Position numbers and translations under genes: made by a program
The notes under the pieces: generated by a model
The model's input: only the letters and a program-made list of their open reading frames with translations
Databases searched by the model: none
Told to the model about the DNA's origin: nothing
IMG/VR virus record: IMGVR_UViG_3300035698_010479
Coordinates: 164,459 to 228,458 of that record
DNA from: a virus
Direction: 5' to 3' (one strand)
DNA: 64,000 nt
Shown: in pieces, positions 47,448 through 55,778 of the stretch
Layout of the letters: every line of letters begins with the position of its first letter
How positions within the stretch are numbered: position 1 is the stretch's first letter

Positions 47448-47775
47448 CAATAGTTACCTCCTTAAGAGAAGCATATTTTCCACATGCTCTACATATTACA
47501 CCCACAGCATTAGTATGTACAAATACTTCAGCATTACAGTTTGAACATAATTTAACTACAGTTTTTTTTATACCGCTAAACGTAGGTTTTGTAAAAGAGA
47601 ACTCTAATTTTTTATGCTTATCTACAAAAGAGGTTTCCTTATGTATTCTAGCATTATGTTTTGCTACACCTACTTCTGGTTCATATCTTCGAGGTGTACC
47701 TGGTGTTAATTCGGTAGACACAGTGGTGTCTGCTACAAACTTATTCAAGTCGCTTTTAAATGCCTCATTAACCAT
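47437..47775 (-). CDS. Zinc-ribbon protein, 112 aa
   Basis: The C-terminal third holds CSNC then, after 14 residues, CRAC, the CX2C-X14-CX2C spacing of a zinc ribbon, inside a beta-hairpin pattern (AEVFVHTNAVGVI). The N-terminal part is polar and basic. It ends within the next gene (TGA stop) and starts eight bases inside the end of the HD gene, so all three are coupled. Likely nucleic-acid or protein binding; function unknown. Confidence 0.6.
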   Translation of the reverse strand: MVNEAFKSDLNKFVADTTVSTELTPGTPRRYEPEVGVAKHNARIHKETSFVDKHKKLEFSFTKPTFSGIKKTVVKLCSNCNAEVFVHTNAVGVICRACGKYASLKEVTIDGE

Positions 47776-48343
47776 CGAATCTATCCTCTTGTTTTACAGT
47801 AAGTGACTTTTTACTAGCAACATAATCAGCTAAATATACACACATTTCTTCAGGGGTGTAAGAAGCTAGTGGTTTAGACCAAGGTTTTATACTCCATGGG
47901 CCGTAATGAAATCCAACACAATCTCGTATCATAGTAAAATCTTTCTCTGAAACCATTTTTAGGTCAGCATAAACCTCCTCTACTAGTTTTGCCCCTAAAT
48001 CTGGATGCCATTTAACAGTATGACCAGATTTTTCGACACCTTGTTTTCTTAAGTCATGCAAAATACAAGCTGAAATAATTTGATCTCTATGTTGCTCACA
48101 GCCTAAACCTCTAGATAACCCGTAAGCTACAGTGACAACACGTTTAGTATGAATCACTGTACCGTAACCAGAAAGTTCATCTACGGGATGGTATTTTCCA
48201 GAAGTAGATGCAGGTGCTGAATAAAATATATAGTCAGGTGCCATCATGACACATACTTCAGTGAAACTTTTAACATCATTATTAAAAACCAAATCTAATT
48301 CAGGTCTAAATACTTTTAATTTCTCATCTGGAGATAATTCCAT
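47768..48343 (-). CDS. HD-domain metal-dependent phosphohydrolase
   Basis: The classic H...HD...H...D order is present: H65 (IHTKRVV), H96-D97 (CILHDLR), H113, H146 (VGFHYGPWS) and D173 (YLADYVAS), in a protein of 191 residues. HD-domain enzymes of phages hydrolyse nucleotides or cyclic nucleotides; a nucleotide-pool or anti-defence role (cleavage of cyclic nucleotide signals) is possible but not shown. AAAGGAG precedes the ATG. First gene of the packaging operon, behind an iterated-repeat promoter region. Confidence 0.75.
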   Translation of the reverse strand: MELSPDEKLKVFRPELDLVFNNDVKSFTEVCVMMAPDYIFYSAPASTSGKYHPVDELSGYGTVIHTKRVVTVAYGLSRGLGCEQHRDQIISACILHDLRKQGVEKSGHTVKWHPDLGAKLVEEVYADLKMVSEKDFTMIRDCVGFHYGPWSIKPWSKPLASYTPEEMCVYLADYVASKKSLTVKQEDRFDG

Positions 48344-48380
48344 AATAACAACTCCTTTAAATAAATATTAATAAATGATA

Positions 48381-48410
48381 ATAAGTGTAAATAAGTGTAA
48401 ATAAGTGTAT
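48381..48410. repeat. Three 10-bp tandem repeats upstream of the packaging operon
   Basis: ATAAGTGTAA, ATAAGTGTAA, ATAAGTGTAT in direct succession about 40 bases before the HD gene. Iteron- or operator-like; the gap around it is rich in TGTAA/TTACA pentamers. Confidence 0.8.
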
Positions 48411-48469
48411 ACATATTACGTACTATATGTAAAGTGTAACACATTTAAGTAATAATTACAACATAAAAC

Positions 48470-48504
48470 TAAAAAATTACAAATCACTACTAAATAGTGT
48501 GTAA
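48470..48504 (-). terminator. Terminator after the 76-aa gene
   Basis: Minus strand TTACA-CACTA, loop TTTAG, TAGTG-ATT-TGTAA, then TTTTTTAGTTTT. It ends the lysis/nucleotide operon before the packaging operon starts. Confidence 0.7.
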
Positions 48505-48537
48505 CTATCTGTAATGAGATGTAATTTATATTACATA

Positions 48538-48768
48538 TTATTCTGGTGGTAGTACTACTTCATCCTTATCTAGGTTAACTTGTTTAACTGTTGGTGAATT
48601 AGCAGCTGGGTTGTACCCCGTCTGTGGAAAAGTATCACCTTTAAAGCGCCTTAAACCATTATATGTAGTACCATCCATAAATTTAGCTTTACTATCTTCG
48701 ATGAATGGGTTCTTTTGTTGATACTTAACAAATTTAGGAAATCTGTATTCGTCAATGGATATCGGCAT
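48538..48768 (-). CDS. Small hypothetical protein, 76 aa
   Basis: Polar, Pro/Lys/Asn-rich 76-residue protein (YRFPKFVKYQQKNPF, FPQTGYNPAANSPTV), probably poorly ordered. Last gene of its operon, with a terminator some 35 bases after the stop. Family unknown. Confidence 0.55.
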   Translation of the reverse strand: MPISIDEYRFPKFVKYQQKNPFIEDSKAKFMDGTTYNGLRRFKGDTFPQTGYNPAANSPTVKQVNLDKDEVVLPPE

Positions 48769-48778
48769 AGTATAACCC

Positions 48779-49072
48779 TTAAATAGTTTCTGTACTTTCT
48801 TTAAATCTTTTTAAGAAATCTGAAAACTCTTGTTTATTTTTTACGCTAGCCATAGCTTTATCACCAACTGGGGCTTGTCCAAAATAATTAGTCATGTCCA
48901 TAACAAAATCAGGGATAACGTCTCCCTCCCACTCATAGTTAATATTCATATATTGGTCTTTGCCTTTTTTTATACCAACTGAAGCGTAATTATAACCATT
49001 TCTGCTTTTATACAAACTAACATTCATTATCTCACCAGAAACAAATTCTAGCGCGTATTTCATATCTGCCAT
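48779..49072 (-). CDS. Hypothetical protein with OB-like strands, 97 aa
   Basis: The start is set at MADMKYALEF because GGAGG lies eight bases upstream; an in-frame ATG 15 bases earlier would place the GGAGG inside the gene. Strand pattern (GEIMNVSLYKSRNGYNYASV, DQYMNINYEWEGD) suggests a small beta fold. It overlaps the dNMP kinase end by 13 bases. Function unknown. Confidence 0.55.
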   Translation of the reverse strand: MADMKYALEFVSGEIMNVSLYKSRNGYNYASVGIKKGKDQYMNINYEWEGDVIPDFVMDMTNYFGQAPVGDKAMASVKNKQEFSDFLKRFKESTETI

Positions 49073-49662
49073 ATCATTGTCCTCCATATATACTCTATTT
49101 TTTTATTTAGATCTTCTAATGTACCAATGTTATCAACACAAGCTCTTCTATCATGAGCTTCAAATACAGGTAGAGAAGTTTCCGAAGTGTGATTTTTATT
49201 ATTTACAAAAGTAACTTTATCTCTTTGTATGTGCATATGTAAACCATTTTTTTCTTCCATTACCCAATCTATCTCATTAGGAAATCTCCCATCAGTTATG
49301 ATAGTATGCTGTGCGTCACTTCCATATAAGGCGCTATGTTTTATAGTATTGACCCAACAATCAGGGTTTATTTTCCTAAACACATCCGTACCTATATACT
49401 GCAATAGTTCTCTAGGGGTCCAACATCTATCAGTTTCCAATAATGCCCCAGTATTCATAGGCATATTATTTATTGGTTCTTCCTTTAAATCTCCATAAAG
49501 TTGTTCGAAACTTAATAAAAAACATTTACTCAACACGTGCTTTAAAAAATCAGCATACGCTACTACTCGTACTGTTTGTTTATTGTCTAAAAATAACTTT
49601 TCCAAAATAATTGCTACTGTATCCTTTCCAGACCTTGCCTTTCCTGATAATACTATAATCAT
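49060..49662 (-). CDS. Deoxynucleoside monophosphate kinase
   Basis: P-loop IVLSGKARSGKDT (residues 3-15), then the family stretch TPRELLQYIGTDVFRKINPD (about 82-101) and CWVNTIK, and a Walker-like ITDGRFPNEIDWV (about 121-133). This matches T4 gp1-type dNMP kinases, which phosphorylate dNMPs from host DNA breakdown toward dNTPs. Length 200 residues is normal. Neighbours are a lysozyme and a cold-shock protein, so it belongs to a mixed early/middle operon. Confidence 0.85.
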   Translation of the reverse strand: MIIVLSGKARSGKDTVAIILEKLFLDNKQTVRVVAYADFLKHVLSKCFLLSFEQLYGDLKEEPINNMPMNTGALLETDRCWTPRELLQYIGTDVFRKINPDCWVNTIKHSALYGSDAQHTIITDGRFPNEIDWVMEEKNGLHMHIQRDKVTFVNNKNHTSETSLPVFEAHDRRACVDNIGTLEDLNKKIEYIWRTMIWQI

Positions 49663-49665
49663 ATT

Positions 49666-50091
49666 TTAGCCTTCCCATTTAGTTATTAAATCACTATGCA
49701 ATACTGCTAAATAAATACTTTGATATTCTTCAAATAAAATATCGTTTTTAGAAAAAAGTGTGTTTATATCCAAATAAGGCGCAGCATTAGACTCAATTAA
49801 ATCCGTGAAAGTTAACATCTTGGCTTTTAATGTATCTAATAAATGTATAGCCTCAAAAACACTTAATTCAACATTACTAACGCTTATAAAAGTATCTTTA
49901 TTTAAATTTTCTATAAGTATAACATGACTTCTAATCTTACTTAATAATTCAAATTTATATGTTATAGCATTAGTGTATAATTCAGAAGCGCTACCTACAT
50001 CATTATTACTAATATATTTTATATATTTATTAATAGTAGTAAGTTTTGAGTGCAGATAACGCCTTCTTAGTAATATTTCACTTAAAATCAT
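49666..50091 (-). CDS. Hypothetical helical protein, 141 aa
   Basis: Helix-rich, soluble (SEILLRRRYLHSKLTTINKY; AIHLLDTLKAKMLTFTDLIE). Starts one base after the cold-shock gene's stop and ends three bases before the kinase. Not recognised. Confidence 0.5.
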   Translation of the reverse strand: MILSEILLRRRYLHSKLTTINKYIKYISNNDVGSASELYTNAITYKFELLSKIRSHVILIENLNKDTFISVSNVELSVFEAIHLLDTLKAKMLTFTDLIESNAAPYLDINTLFSKNDILFEEYQSIYLAVLHSDLITKWEG

Positions 50092-50310
50092 TTAAATAAG
50101 CTCCACCTCTACAGCTTGTACACCTTTCTCGGTATCTTTCAAAACAAACGAAATAGGTTGTTTAGCTTTTAAAGTTTTATAACCATCCATATTAATTACG
50201 GAGTAGTGTAAGAAGTATTCTTGTTCCCTCTTATCACCATCAACTACTGCAAAACCATAACCCCTGTCGTTACTGAACCACTTAACAAAACCTAAAACTC
50301 TGTCACTCAT
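50092..50310 (-). CDS. Cold-shock domain protein (CspA-like)
   Basis: 72 residues with RNP1-like KWFSNDRGYGFAVV (about residues 9-22) and RNP2-like EYFLHYSVI (about 31-39), ending in a normal CSD closing strand. Binds single-stranded nucleic acids, typically melting RNA hairpins. Strong AAGGAG Shine-Dalgarno. In phages such proteins are inferred to aid translation or transcription antitermination during infection. Confidence 0.85.
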   Translation of the reverse strand: MSDRVLGFVKWFSNDRGYGFAVVDGDKREQEYFLHYSVINMDGYKTLKAKQPISFVLKDTEKGVQAVEVELI

Positions 50311-50445
50311 AATTTACTCCTTAATTAAAAAATTCACTAATCCATATAATTAGTACACTATAATACAAGTAGTTACATTAATCACATCTTAATTCATAAT
50401 ATTTACAACCTTCAATTTTATGAACTTTTTGTGACATATTTCCAT

Positions 50446-50958
50446 TTAACTTAAATTCCATAAAGCTACTTCAGCAGCTCGTCGTCTTGTTAGCCCAGCC
50501 AAAACTTTTCCTTTAGCCTTATTCCAACGTTTAAACTGACCAGGTACTGATTTATAATCACCATTATTAAGAAGCAACATTAGTGTAGACTTCTTTAATG
50601 CAGTAACTCCAATATTAAAAGCTAGGCTTATTAATGCACATAATTGATTATTAGAAACTTGAACTTTTAATAAAGATTGTACACCAATAGTGAATTTTCT
50701 TAAATCATCATTAAGTAGAATTATGGCTTCATCCATGGTAATACCGTTAGGGTATATAGAATAAGCTAATTTTTTATTTTCCTTACCTTTAATTTGTTTT
50801 CCATATGAATCAAGCACAACGTGACCCCACCCTATTGTCCAATAGTTTGCAGGACATAAATAAGGATCAAGATTTACCGTTGAAGGGTCACCATCTAGAA
50901 TACCTTCAAAAGACTTTATCAACTTTATAGCATTTTTTAAATCAATTGTAGTTTCCAT
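50446..50958 (-). CDS. Endolysin, GH24 lysozyme
   Basis: T4/P22-type lysozyme: IKSFEG with catalytic E18, then D31 (LDPYL) and T41 in NYWTIGWGH, then the helical lobe with ALISLAFNIG (about 109-118) and the RFKRWN-type QFKRWNKAKG, closing with GLTRRRAAEVALW (about 155-167), the family's C-terminal signature. No signal or anchor sequence, so a holin must release it; membrane proteins at 58.5-59.3 kb and 61.0 kb are candidates. It cleaves the MurNAc-GlcNAc bond of peptidoglycan. Confidence 0.9.
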   Translation of the reverse strand: METTIDLKNAIKLIKSFEGILDGDPSTVNLDPYLCPANYWTIGWGHVVLDSYGKQIKGKENKKLAYSIYPNGITMDEAIILLNDDLRKFTIGVQSLLKVQVSNNQLCALISLAFNIGVTALKKSTLMLLLNNGDYKSVPGQFKRWNKAKGKVLAGLTRRRAAEVALWNLS

Positions 50959-50962
50959 TTCA

Positions 50963-51196
50963 TTATTTTGAAGCTTTAGTAGTTTTTTTAGTTACTACTT
51001 CTTCTTGAAGTGATTCAATTAGTGCCTCTTTCTTAGCAAGCTCTTCCTGTAATTCTGCAATCTTATCATTTACCTCTTGTACTTCTTTCTCTGAAAATAC
51101 GATAATATCGTCCATAGATTTATTCTTCTGAATATCTCTAGGAGATTTTATTTGTGGTATTACACGCGTATCTGAATTCTGTTTATTATAGTCCAT
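50963..51196 (-). CDS. Small coiled-coil protein, 77 aa
   Basis: N-terminal half polar (YNKQNSDTRVIPQIKSPRD), C-terminal half a heptad coiled coil (VNDKIAELQEELAKKEALIE) with a basic end KKTTKASK. Between ClpP and lysozyme genes with short spacers and its own AGGAGG. Function unknown; possibly an adaptor for the neighbouring protease, which is only a guess. Confidence 0.55.
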   Translation of the reverse strand: MDYNKQNSDTRVIPQIKSPRDIQKNKSMDDIIVFSEKEVQEVNDKIAELQEELAKKEALIESLQEEVVTKKTTKASK

Positions 51197-51210
51197 GTTA
51201 TTTCCTCCTA

Positions 51211-51783
51211 TTAAATAATTTTATCCACTAAGCCATAAGTTAAGGCTTCTTCGGCAGTCAACCAATAATCACGTTGCATGTCTTTTTTAATCTTAGTTAA
51301 AGTCTGCCCTGTCAAAGTTACGTATTGTTTTGCCATTTTATCATGTAGTTTTTTATATTTTTCTACTTGATTAAAAATATCGCCTGCCTTTCCCTCTGTA
51401 CCACCAGAAAACTCATGGATCATTATTTCCGTATTAGGTAGTACTGACCTCTTACCTTTTGCTCCTGCCGCCAAGATAAAACTTCCTGCTGAACAGTTCT
51501 GTCCTATACCTACAGTACATACGTCAGGTTTTATATGATTCATAACATCATATATAGCGTACATAGATGTTATAGCCCCACCAGGACTATTTACGTACAT
51601 GAAAATATCTTTCTCAGTATCTTGAGAACTGAGATACAGTAACTGTGCTACTGTGTTATTTGCCATATCGTCATTAAAAACACCTTGAATATACACGATT
51701 CTATCTTTAAGAAGTCTACTAAAAATTTCATAACTTCTCTCTTCTTTAGGATTGTCACCTTCAATAACATAAGATAAATTCAT
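51211..51783 (-). CDS. clpP: ClpP-type ATP-dependent protease proteolytic subunit
   Basis: Numbering from the ATG at 51783, since AAGGAG is six bases before it and touches the earlier ATG. Catalytic triad is complete: S98 in GQNCSAGSF, H123 in IMIHEFSGG, D172 in MQRDYWLTAEEA. Also present: FMYVNSPGG (strand before the oxyanion loop), KAGDIFNQVEKY and the final YGLVDKII. No propeptide. ClpP forms tetradecamers that need a Clp ATPase, none of which is encoded here, so it would use a host ATPase. Behind a clear sigma70 promoter. Known in some large phages, role unclear (prohead processing or host protein turnover). Confidence 0.93.
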   Translation of the reverse strand: MNLSYVIEGDNPKEERSYEIFSRLLKDRIVYIQGVFNDDMANNTVAQLLYLSSQDTEKDIFMYVNSPGGAITSMYAIYDVMNHIKPDVCTVGIGQNCSAGSFILAAGAKGKRSVLPNTEIMIHEFSGGTEGKAGDIFNQVEKYKKLHDKMAKQYVTLTGQTLTKIKKDMQRDYWLTAEEALTYGLVDKII

Positions 51784-51837
51784 AAACATCTCCTTTAAAA
51801 TTAAAATTCTATATCATATTAATTACTACACTACTAT

Positions 51838-51865
51838 AGTATAACACATAAATAGTATTTTGCAA
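51838..51865 (-). promoter_or_regulatory. Sigma70-type promoter upstream of clpP
   Basis: TTGCAA, 16-base spacer, TATACT on the minus strand, 55 bases before the clpP start and just after the stop codon of the fibre-like gene. Confidence 0.65.
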
Positions 51866-51868
51866 GGT

Positions 51869-54109
51869 TTATATAGGTACTTGCTGAAACTCTAAATGTC
51901 TTATACTAAACCATCCTTGTGGTGCATGTACTTGTTCAATAACACATACTATATATTGGTAAGCTTCAGTATTATCAAATTGAAATATTTGTGGGTCAGA
52001 AACATCATATAACACATGTTCTCTAACGTTTATAGTAGTTAGTAAGGTTAAATTATCTATATTTGTCCCAGTTAGATTGTTAAAAGCAACTGCTGAGTTA
52101 GTACCATATATCTTTACTACTTTAACACCACTATTAACAGTTGTTCCAATATAGTGACCATTCTCTATATAAACACATCTTGGTATAAAAGGTATTGTAT
52201 AGTCAATATTTATCTTCTGTGGGTATGAACCGTGATTGCCCAAAAATGATTTATATAAAATGTCACCAGTAACGGAAGATAATGGATCAAGTGCGTAAAA
52301 AGCATAGTATGGTGTACTAAAAAAGGTTGTACTTTGTATTTTATTCAAGGAAAATTCCACAGGATACACAGGCGTAAAATTCTTTGGTGGTTCATTTTTA
52401 AATGGATGTGTAATAGGTAAGTCGTCTACCAAACTGTACGTCCATGCTAGGTAACCTTCAGATTTTACTCTGTTATAAGCTGTGTTTCCAGTGCTTAAAA
52501 TTATAAGTTCTTTCAACACACCCTGTAACTGAAATTGTGGATAAGATGAGCTATAATAAAACATATTTAAGGTATTCCAGCCAGCTAAATTTACATTTTC
52601 TAAACATAAAATAAAAAATTTGCCACTATTTAAGTCAGTATATACTTGACCTCTGTTAGCCCACGATACTTTAGAACCATTTAATGTAATATCTGGAGTT
52701 CCAAAATTCTCAGATATAATAGTTTGACTACTACTAATTTCCCCAGCAATACCATACCATGCATTATTATTTGATCCAAAAATAACAAATGTTGGATCTT
52801 CTACCTTCATAACTACATATATACTTTGTAAACCTAAATTATATGGTACTGTTATACTTAGAAGTTTAGTTGAATCTGTATATGATATACCATCGGAATT
52901 TAATACTGGCTGAAATTCTATATTGTTTTGCACAGCATTTCTACCATTGATTGATTTATCTTTCCATGCCGCTACACCGCTAGCAGACTGAGTTATTGTT
53001 GACTCATCTGTAATAGTATACCAACCTTCTGGGCTAATTAAGTCTACTGTCCACTCTATATTAGTAGGAGCTCTTGGAGGTGGTAATACAACAACAGGTA
53101 ATGTACCTGCAGAAATAACTCTATCGTATATTAAAGCATTGAAACCATCTTTAAACGCAGTTATAGTATAGTATGATTTGTTTATTTCGATATTACTAAA
53201 TCTAAAATTACCATCATAATCAGATCTAGTTGTATCTATTAACATACCATTTACGTTATAGTACAGTCTAACAATAACATTAGGCCATACAGTACCACTA
53301 ACAGTAACTTTACCCTCTATATAGCCACCTATGTTGGTATTTATATCACCGTTATTATATACTGTAGATGTTCTTACTCTAGTAGCTTCTGTAGATAAGG
53401 CTTTAAAACTTGGTGGTGTAAGTATATTTATTGGATTATAATAAGAGTTAAATGGAGATATTTTTATGCTTCTTCGCCAAATATTTTTAGTAGCATAAAA
53501 TAGTGATTTATTTTTAAGTTGCCCTGGAAACTTATTTTTAACATATGGCCTGCAAGTTATTTTATCTATCTTACTAACTATATCTATAGAATCTTTAAGC
53601 GTAACAAATTCTATATGTCTTATGCCAAACATTGTTGCTGTTGGATCTTGCACATCCACTATTATTGTAACAGTATATCTAAAACTATATTCTACGTATA
53701 CATAAAAATATTGGTTATCTATAACATCTTCAGCTACGTGTGGTAGCGCCACAAATTCTCCTAGTAATGTCAAATCTGTTAAATCGTAGCCAGAGGTGTT
53801 TAAGAAAGCTGTCGAAGAATTAGTTCCATATACTCTAAATGTTTTTATACCAATATTTGTCAAGCCACCATAATTATGAAAATTATTTAGGCATATTCTT
53901 GACACTACAAATGGTCTACCATGATCTATATTTAGTTTTTGTGGTGGTGTATTATTTAAAGAAGCCCATGAACACCAACTGTACTGATTTATTAAAGATA
54001 GGTCAGGATTTGTAGCAAACCAAGGAGAAGTATCCGTATTATATAATGAGGTAGCTTTTACATACGTAGTGTTATAAAGAGGAGGATAATTGTTTATTGT
54101 GGCAGGCAT
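51869..54109 (-). CDS. Multidomain adhesin/tail-fibre-like protein, 746 aa
   Basis: Two discoidin-like (F5/8-type) beta-sandwich units frame the protein: residues about 25-185 (SPWFATNPDLS, KLNIDHGRPFVVSRICL, TFRVYGTNSSTAF, FGIRHIEFVTL) and about 580-745 (KINIDYTIPFIPRCVYIENG, VVKIYGTNSAVAF, FSIRHLEFQQV), clearly homologous to each other. Between them lies a carboxypeptidase-regulatory/Cna-B-like unit (GKVTVSGTVWPNVIVRLYYN, DYDGNFRFSNIEINKSY) and a LamG/concanavalin-like unit (AAWKDKSINGRNAVQNNIEF). All are carbohydrate- or surface-binding folds, so a host-recognition appendage is likely. No signal peptide. Confidence 0.72.
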   Translation of the reverse strand: MPATINNYPPLYNTTYVKATSLYNTDTSPWFATNPDLSLINQYSWCSWASLNNTPPQKLNIDHGRPFVVSRICLNNFHNYGGLTNIGIKTFRVYGTNSSTAFLNTSGYDLTDLTLLGEFVALPHVAEDVIDNQYFYVYVEYSFRYTVTIIVDVQDPTATMFGIRHIEFVTLKDSIDIVSKIDKITCRPYVKNKFPGQLKNKSLFYATKNIWRRSIKISPFNSYYNPINILTPPSFKALSTEATRVRTSTVYNNGDINTNIGGYIEGKVTVSGTVWPNVIVRLYYNVNGMLIDTTRSDYDGNFRFSNIEINKSYYTITAFKDGFNALIYDRVISAGTLPVVVLPPPRAPTNIEWTVDLISPEGWYTITDESTITQSASGVAAWKDKSINGRNAVQNNIEFQPVLNSDGISYTDSTKLLSITVPYNLGLQSIYVVMKVEDPTFVIFGSNNNAWYGIAGEISSSQTIISENFGTPDITLNGSKVSWANRGQVYTDLNSGKFFILCLENVNLAGWNTLNMFYYSSSYPQFQLQGVLKELIILSTGNTAYNRVKSEGYLAWTYSLVDDLPITHPFKNEPPKNFTPVYPVEFSLNKIQSTTFFSTPYYAFYALDPLSSVTGDILYKSFLGNHGSYPQKINIDYTIPFIPRCVYIENGHYIGTTVNSGVKVVKIYGTNSAVAFNNLTGTNIDNLTLLTTINVREHVLYDVSDPQIFQFDNTEAYQYIVCVIEQVHAPQGWFSIRHLEFQQVPI

Positions 54110-54115
54110 TAAATT

Positions 54116-55291
54116 TTAATCCCAAGTTAAAGAGATGTCTACCATAAATTGTGAGTAGTTTGTTACAGACGGACTACATATAAGTGTAAGAAAGGTTTTT
54201 CCAGCAAGATCCCCATTACCGTCAAATATATCACCTTGATTTAAAGGTAACCCATGTAGAGGATTCCATATACCATACATTTTACCCCTCAACACAGCTT
54301 GTGCAGCGGTTCCCACACCCTCTCCTATAGTTACTGGACACATATATAAACCACCATCTACTGGACTTGGGTAAGGCATACCAGTACCGTAAAAACCCAT
54401 ACCTGACTGTTGGGCTTTTGTATAGTCGCCAAGCTTACCTAGTACACAAGATGAACCTACCTGAGTAAAAGATCTTGCACCATACATAGCATATAATGAC
54501 GTGTTTAAAATAGCACCCAAATTAGTAGCTAAAAAACAAAAGTAAAAATAACTGTATGATGCATTACCAGTATTAGCAGATAAAAATGTGCTGTAAGCAT
54601 CCCCCTGTTTGTATGAAGCGTAGTCACCAAATCCATGCATAGCGTAGGAAGTGTAATCACTACCTCCTGTAAATCGTACCCACATATAAACTGTTTTATT
54701 ATCAGCAATAATAATCCATTCCCTTTCGTTTGTAATGTTAGCAACATTAGATTTTTGCCACCACAACCCCAAAGATATCTGCGTATTGGTTGGAAATGGT
54801 CCAGTACCAGTGCTAACGGCTGTCATATTTTCATAACCTAAACATCGTGCAGAAGTAGTACCAGTATCATCTATACGTAAATAGTGTTGATTACCACCAC
54901 CCTGTTTATAAGCAGCTAAATTTGTTCCAGCATGTGGTTTGGTCCAACCAGCACTAGCTGAATTTGTTGTTATTGTGCCAGTGGCTGTTGAAGCACTTAT
55001 GCCAGTAGCAGAATAATAGAAAGAAAAACCATCTATTATTGATATAACAAATTCACCGTTATAACCAGCTTCTACAGCACCAGATATTGTTTGTCTAGAA
55101 TAAGGATTTAGATTATGTAAAGTAGCTGTTGCCACAGTTACTATACCATTTGAATGGGTCATACTCAAAATACTTTGAGTACCGTAACCAGTAACAAGGC
55201 AAGCATCTAGCACATCTATTAAATATCCAGGATTACCAAAAAGTGATGGTGCACCATAATCAGATGACCTGAAGAGTTTAACGTTACTCAT
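54116..55291 (-). CDS. Phage virion protein of the LDACLVxGYG type, 391 aa
   Basis: The N-terminus carries GYLIDVLDACLVTGYGTQ (about residues 23-40), a signature that recurs in many phage and prophage structural proteins, followed by an Ig-like insertion of the form NGIVTVATATLHNL ... ISGAVEAGYNGEFVI (about 48-85). The remainder is beta-rich and aromatic with LGLWWQKSNVAN and WIIIADNKTVYMWVRFT. Probably a virion appendage acting with the adjacent adhesin gene six bases downstream; exact role not known. Confidence 0.65.
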   Translation of the reverse strand: MSNVKLFRSSDYGAPSLFGNPGYLIDVLDACLVTGYGTQSILSMTHSNGIVTVATATLHNLNPYSRQTISGAVEAGYNGEFVISIIDGFSFYYSATGISASTATGTITTNSASAGWTKPHAGTNLAAYKQGGGNQHYLRIDDTGTTSARCLGYENMTAVSTGTGPFPTNTQISLGLWWQKSNVANITNEREWIIIADNKTVYMWVRFTGGSDYTSYAMHGFGDYASYKQGDAYSTFLSANTGNASYSYFYFCFLATNLGAILNTSLYAMYGARSFTQVGSSCVLGKLGDYTKAQQSGMGFYGTGMPYPSPVDGGLYMCPVTIGEGVGTAAQAVLRGKMYGIWNPLHGLPLNQGDIFDGNGDLAGKTFLTLICSPSVTNYSQFMVDISLTWD

Positions 55292-55314
55292 TTTACTTCT
55301 CCTATATTAAATAT

Positions 55315-55575
55315 TCAGCTATTAGAAAGTTTTGGTTCTATAAGCAAAAATTTTGTACAATCAAGTACTATGTGGTCTAGATCTATACAAAGTTTAGTAC
55401 AATACTCATGTGTAAAACTATCGAGACCTTCTTCAGGTACATTAGAAGTTGACTCGTAGGTATCATCCATCTCATAGTACTCAACATCAAGACCTTCAGT
55501 ACTAACTACTCTAGAAACCCTATGATCACAATGTTTGCATAGAGAGTTACTAAGCATATAGCCTATATCCATCAT
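55315..55575 (-). CDS. Small acidic Cys-containing protein, 86 aa
   Basis: CKHC knuckle near the N-terminus (residues 13-16), then a very acidic middle (YEMDDTYESTSNVPEEGLD) and a second cysteine cluster. ATG overlaps the TGA of the preceding gene (ATGA). Function unknown. Confidence 0.55.
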   Translation of the reverse strand: MMDIGYMLSNSLCKHCDHRVSRVVSTEGLDVEYYEMDDTYESTSNVPEEGLDSFTHEYCTKLCIDLDHIVLDCTKFLLIEPKLSNS

Positions 55576-55778
55576 TTGGCTTTCTCCTTATGGGCTCTAG
55601 AAACGGTCTCTGGAGTTTTATGGGTTAATATCTTATTTTGCTTACGCATCCTCTTTATTTTACAATTAATAGAATCCTCATCTCTACCTGGAAGTTTATC
55701 CATTAGTTCAAAAACAGTATTCGTAGAATAGTTATCTATTAATATTTTTTCTTCTGAAAAATTCCACATTCGGCTCAT
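55572..55778 (-). CDS. Myb/SANT-like small DNA-binding protein, 68 aa
   Basis: WNFSEEKILIDNYS followed by VFELMDKLPGRDEDSINCKI and KRMRKQ is the pattern of a SANT/Myb-type helix-turn-helix (W at start, LPGR turn, N-x-K-I-x-R recognition helix). GAGGA precedes the ATG. It overlaps the upstream gene by 47 bases, an unusual extent, but its own Shine-Dalgarno lies inside that gene. Possibly a transcription regulator of the region. Confidence 0.65.
   Translation of the reverse strand: MSRMWNFSEEKILIDNYSTNTVFELMDKLPGRDEDSINCKIKRMRKQNKILTHKTPETVSRAHKEKAK

Noticed and set aside
48381-48410. Tandem repeats considered as a CRISPR array
   Set aside because: Units are contiguous 10-mers without spacers, and no cas gene is near.
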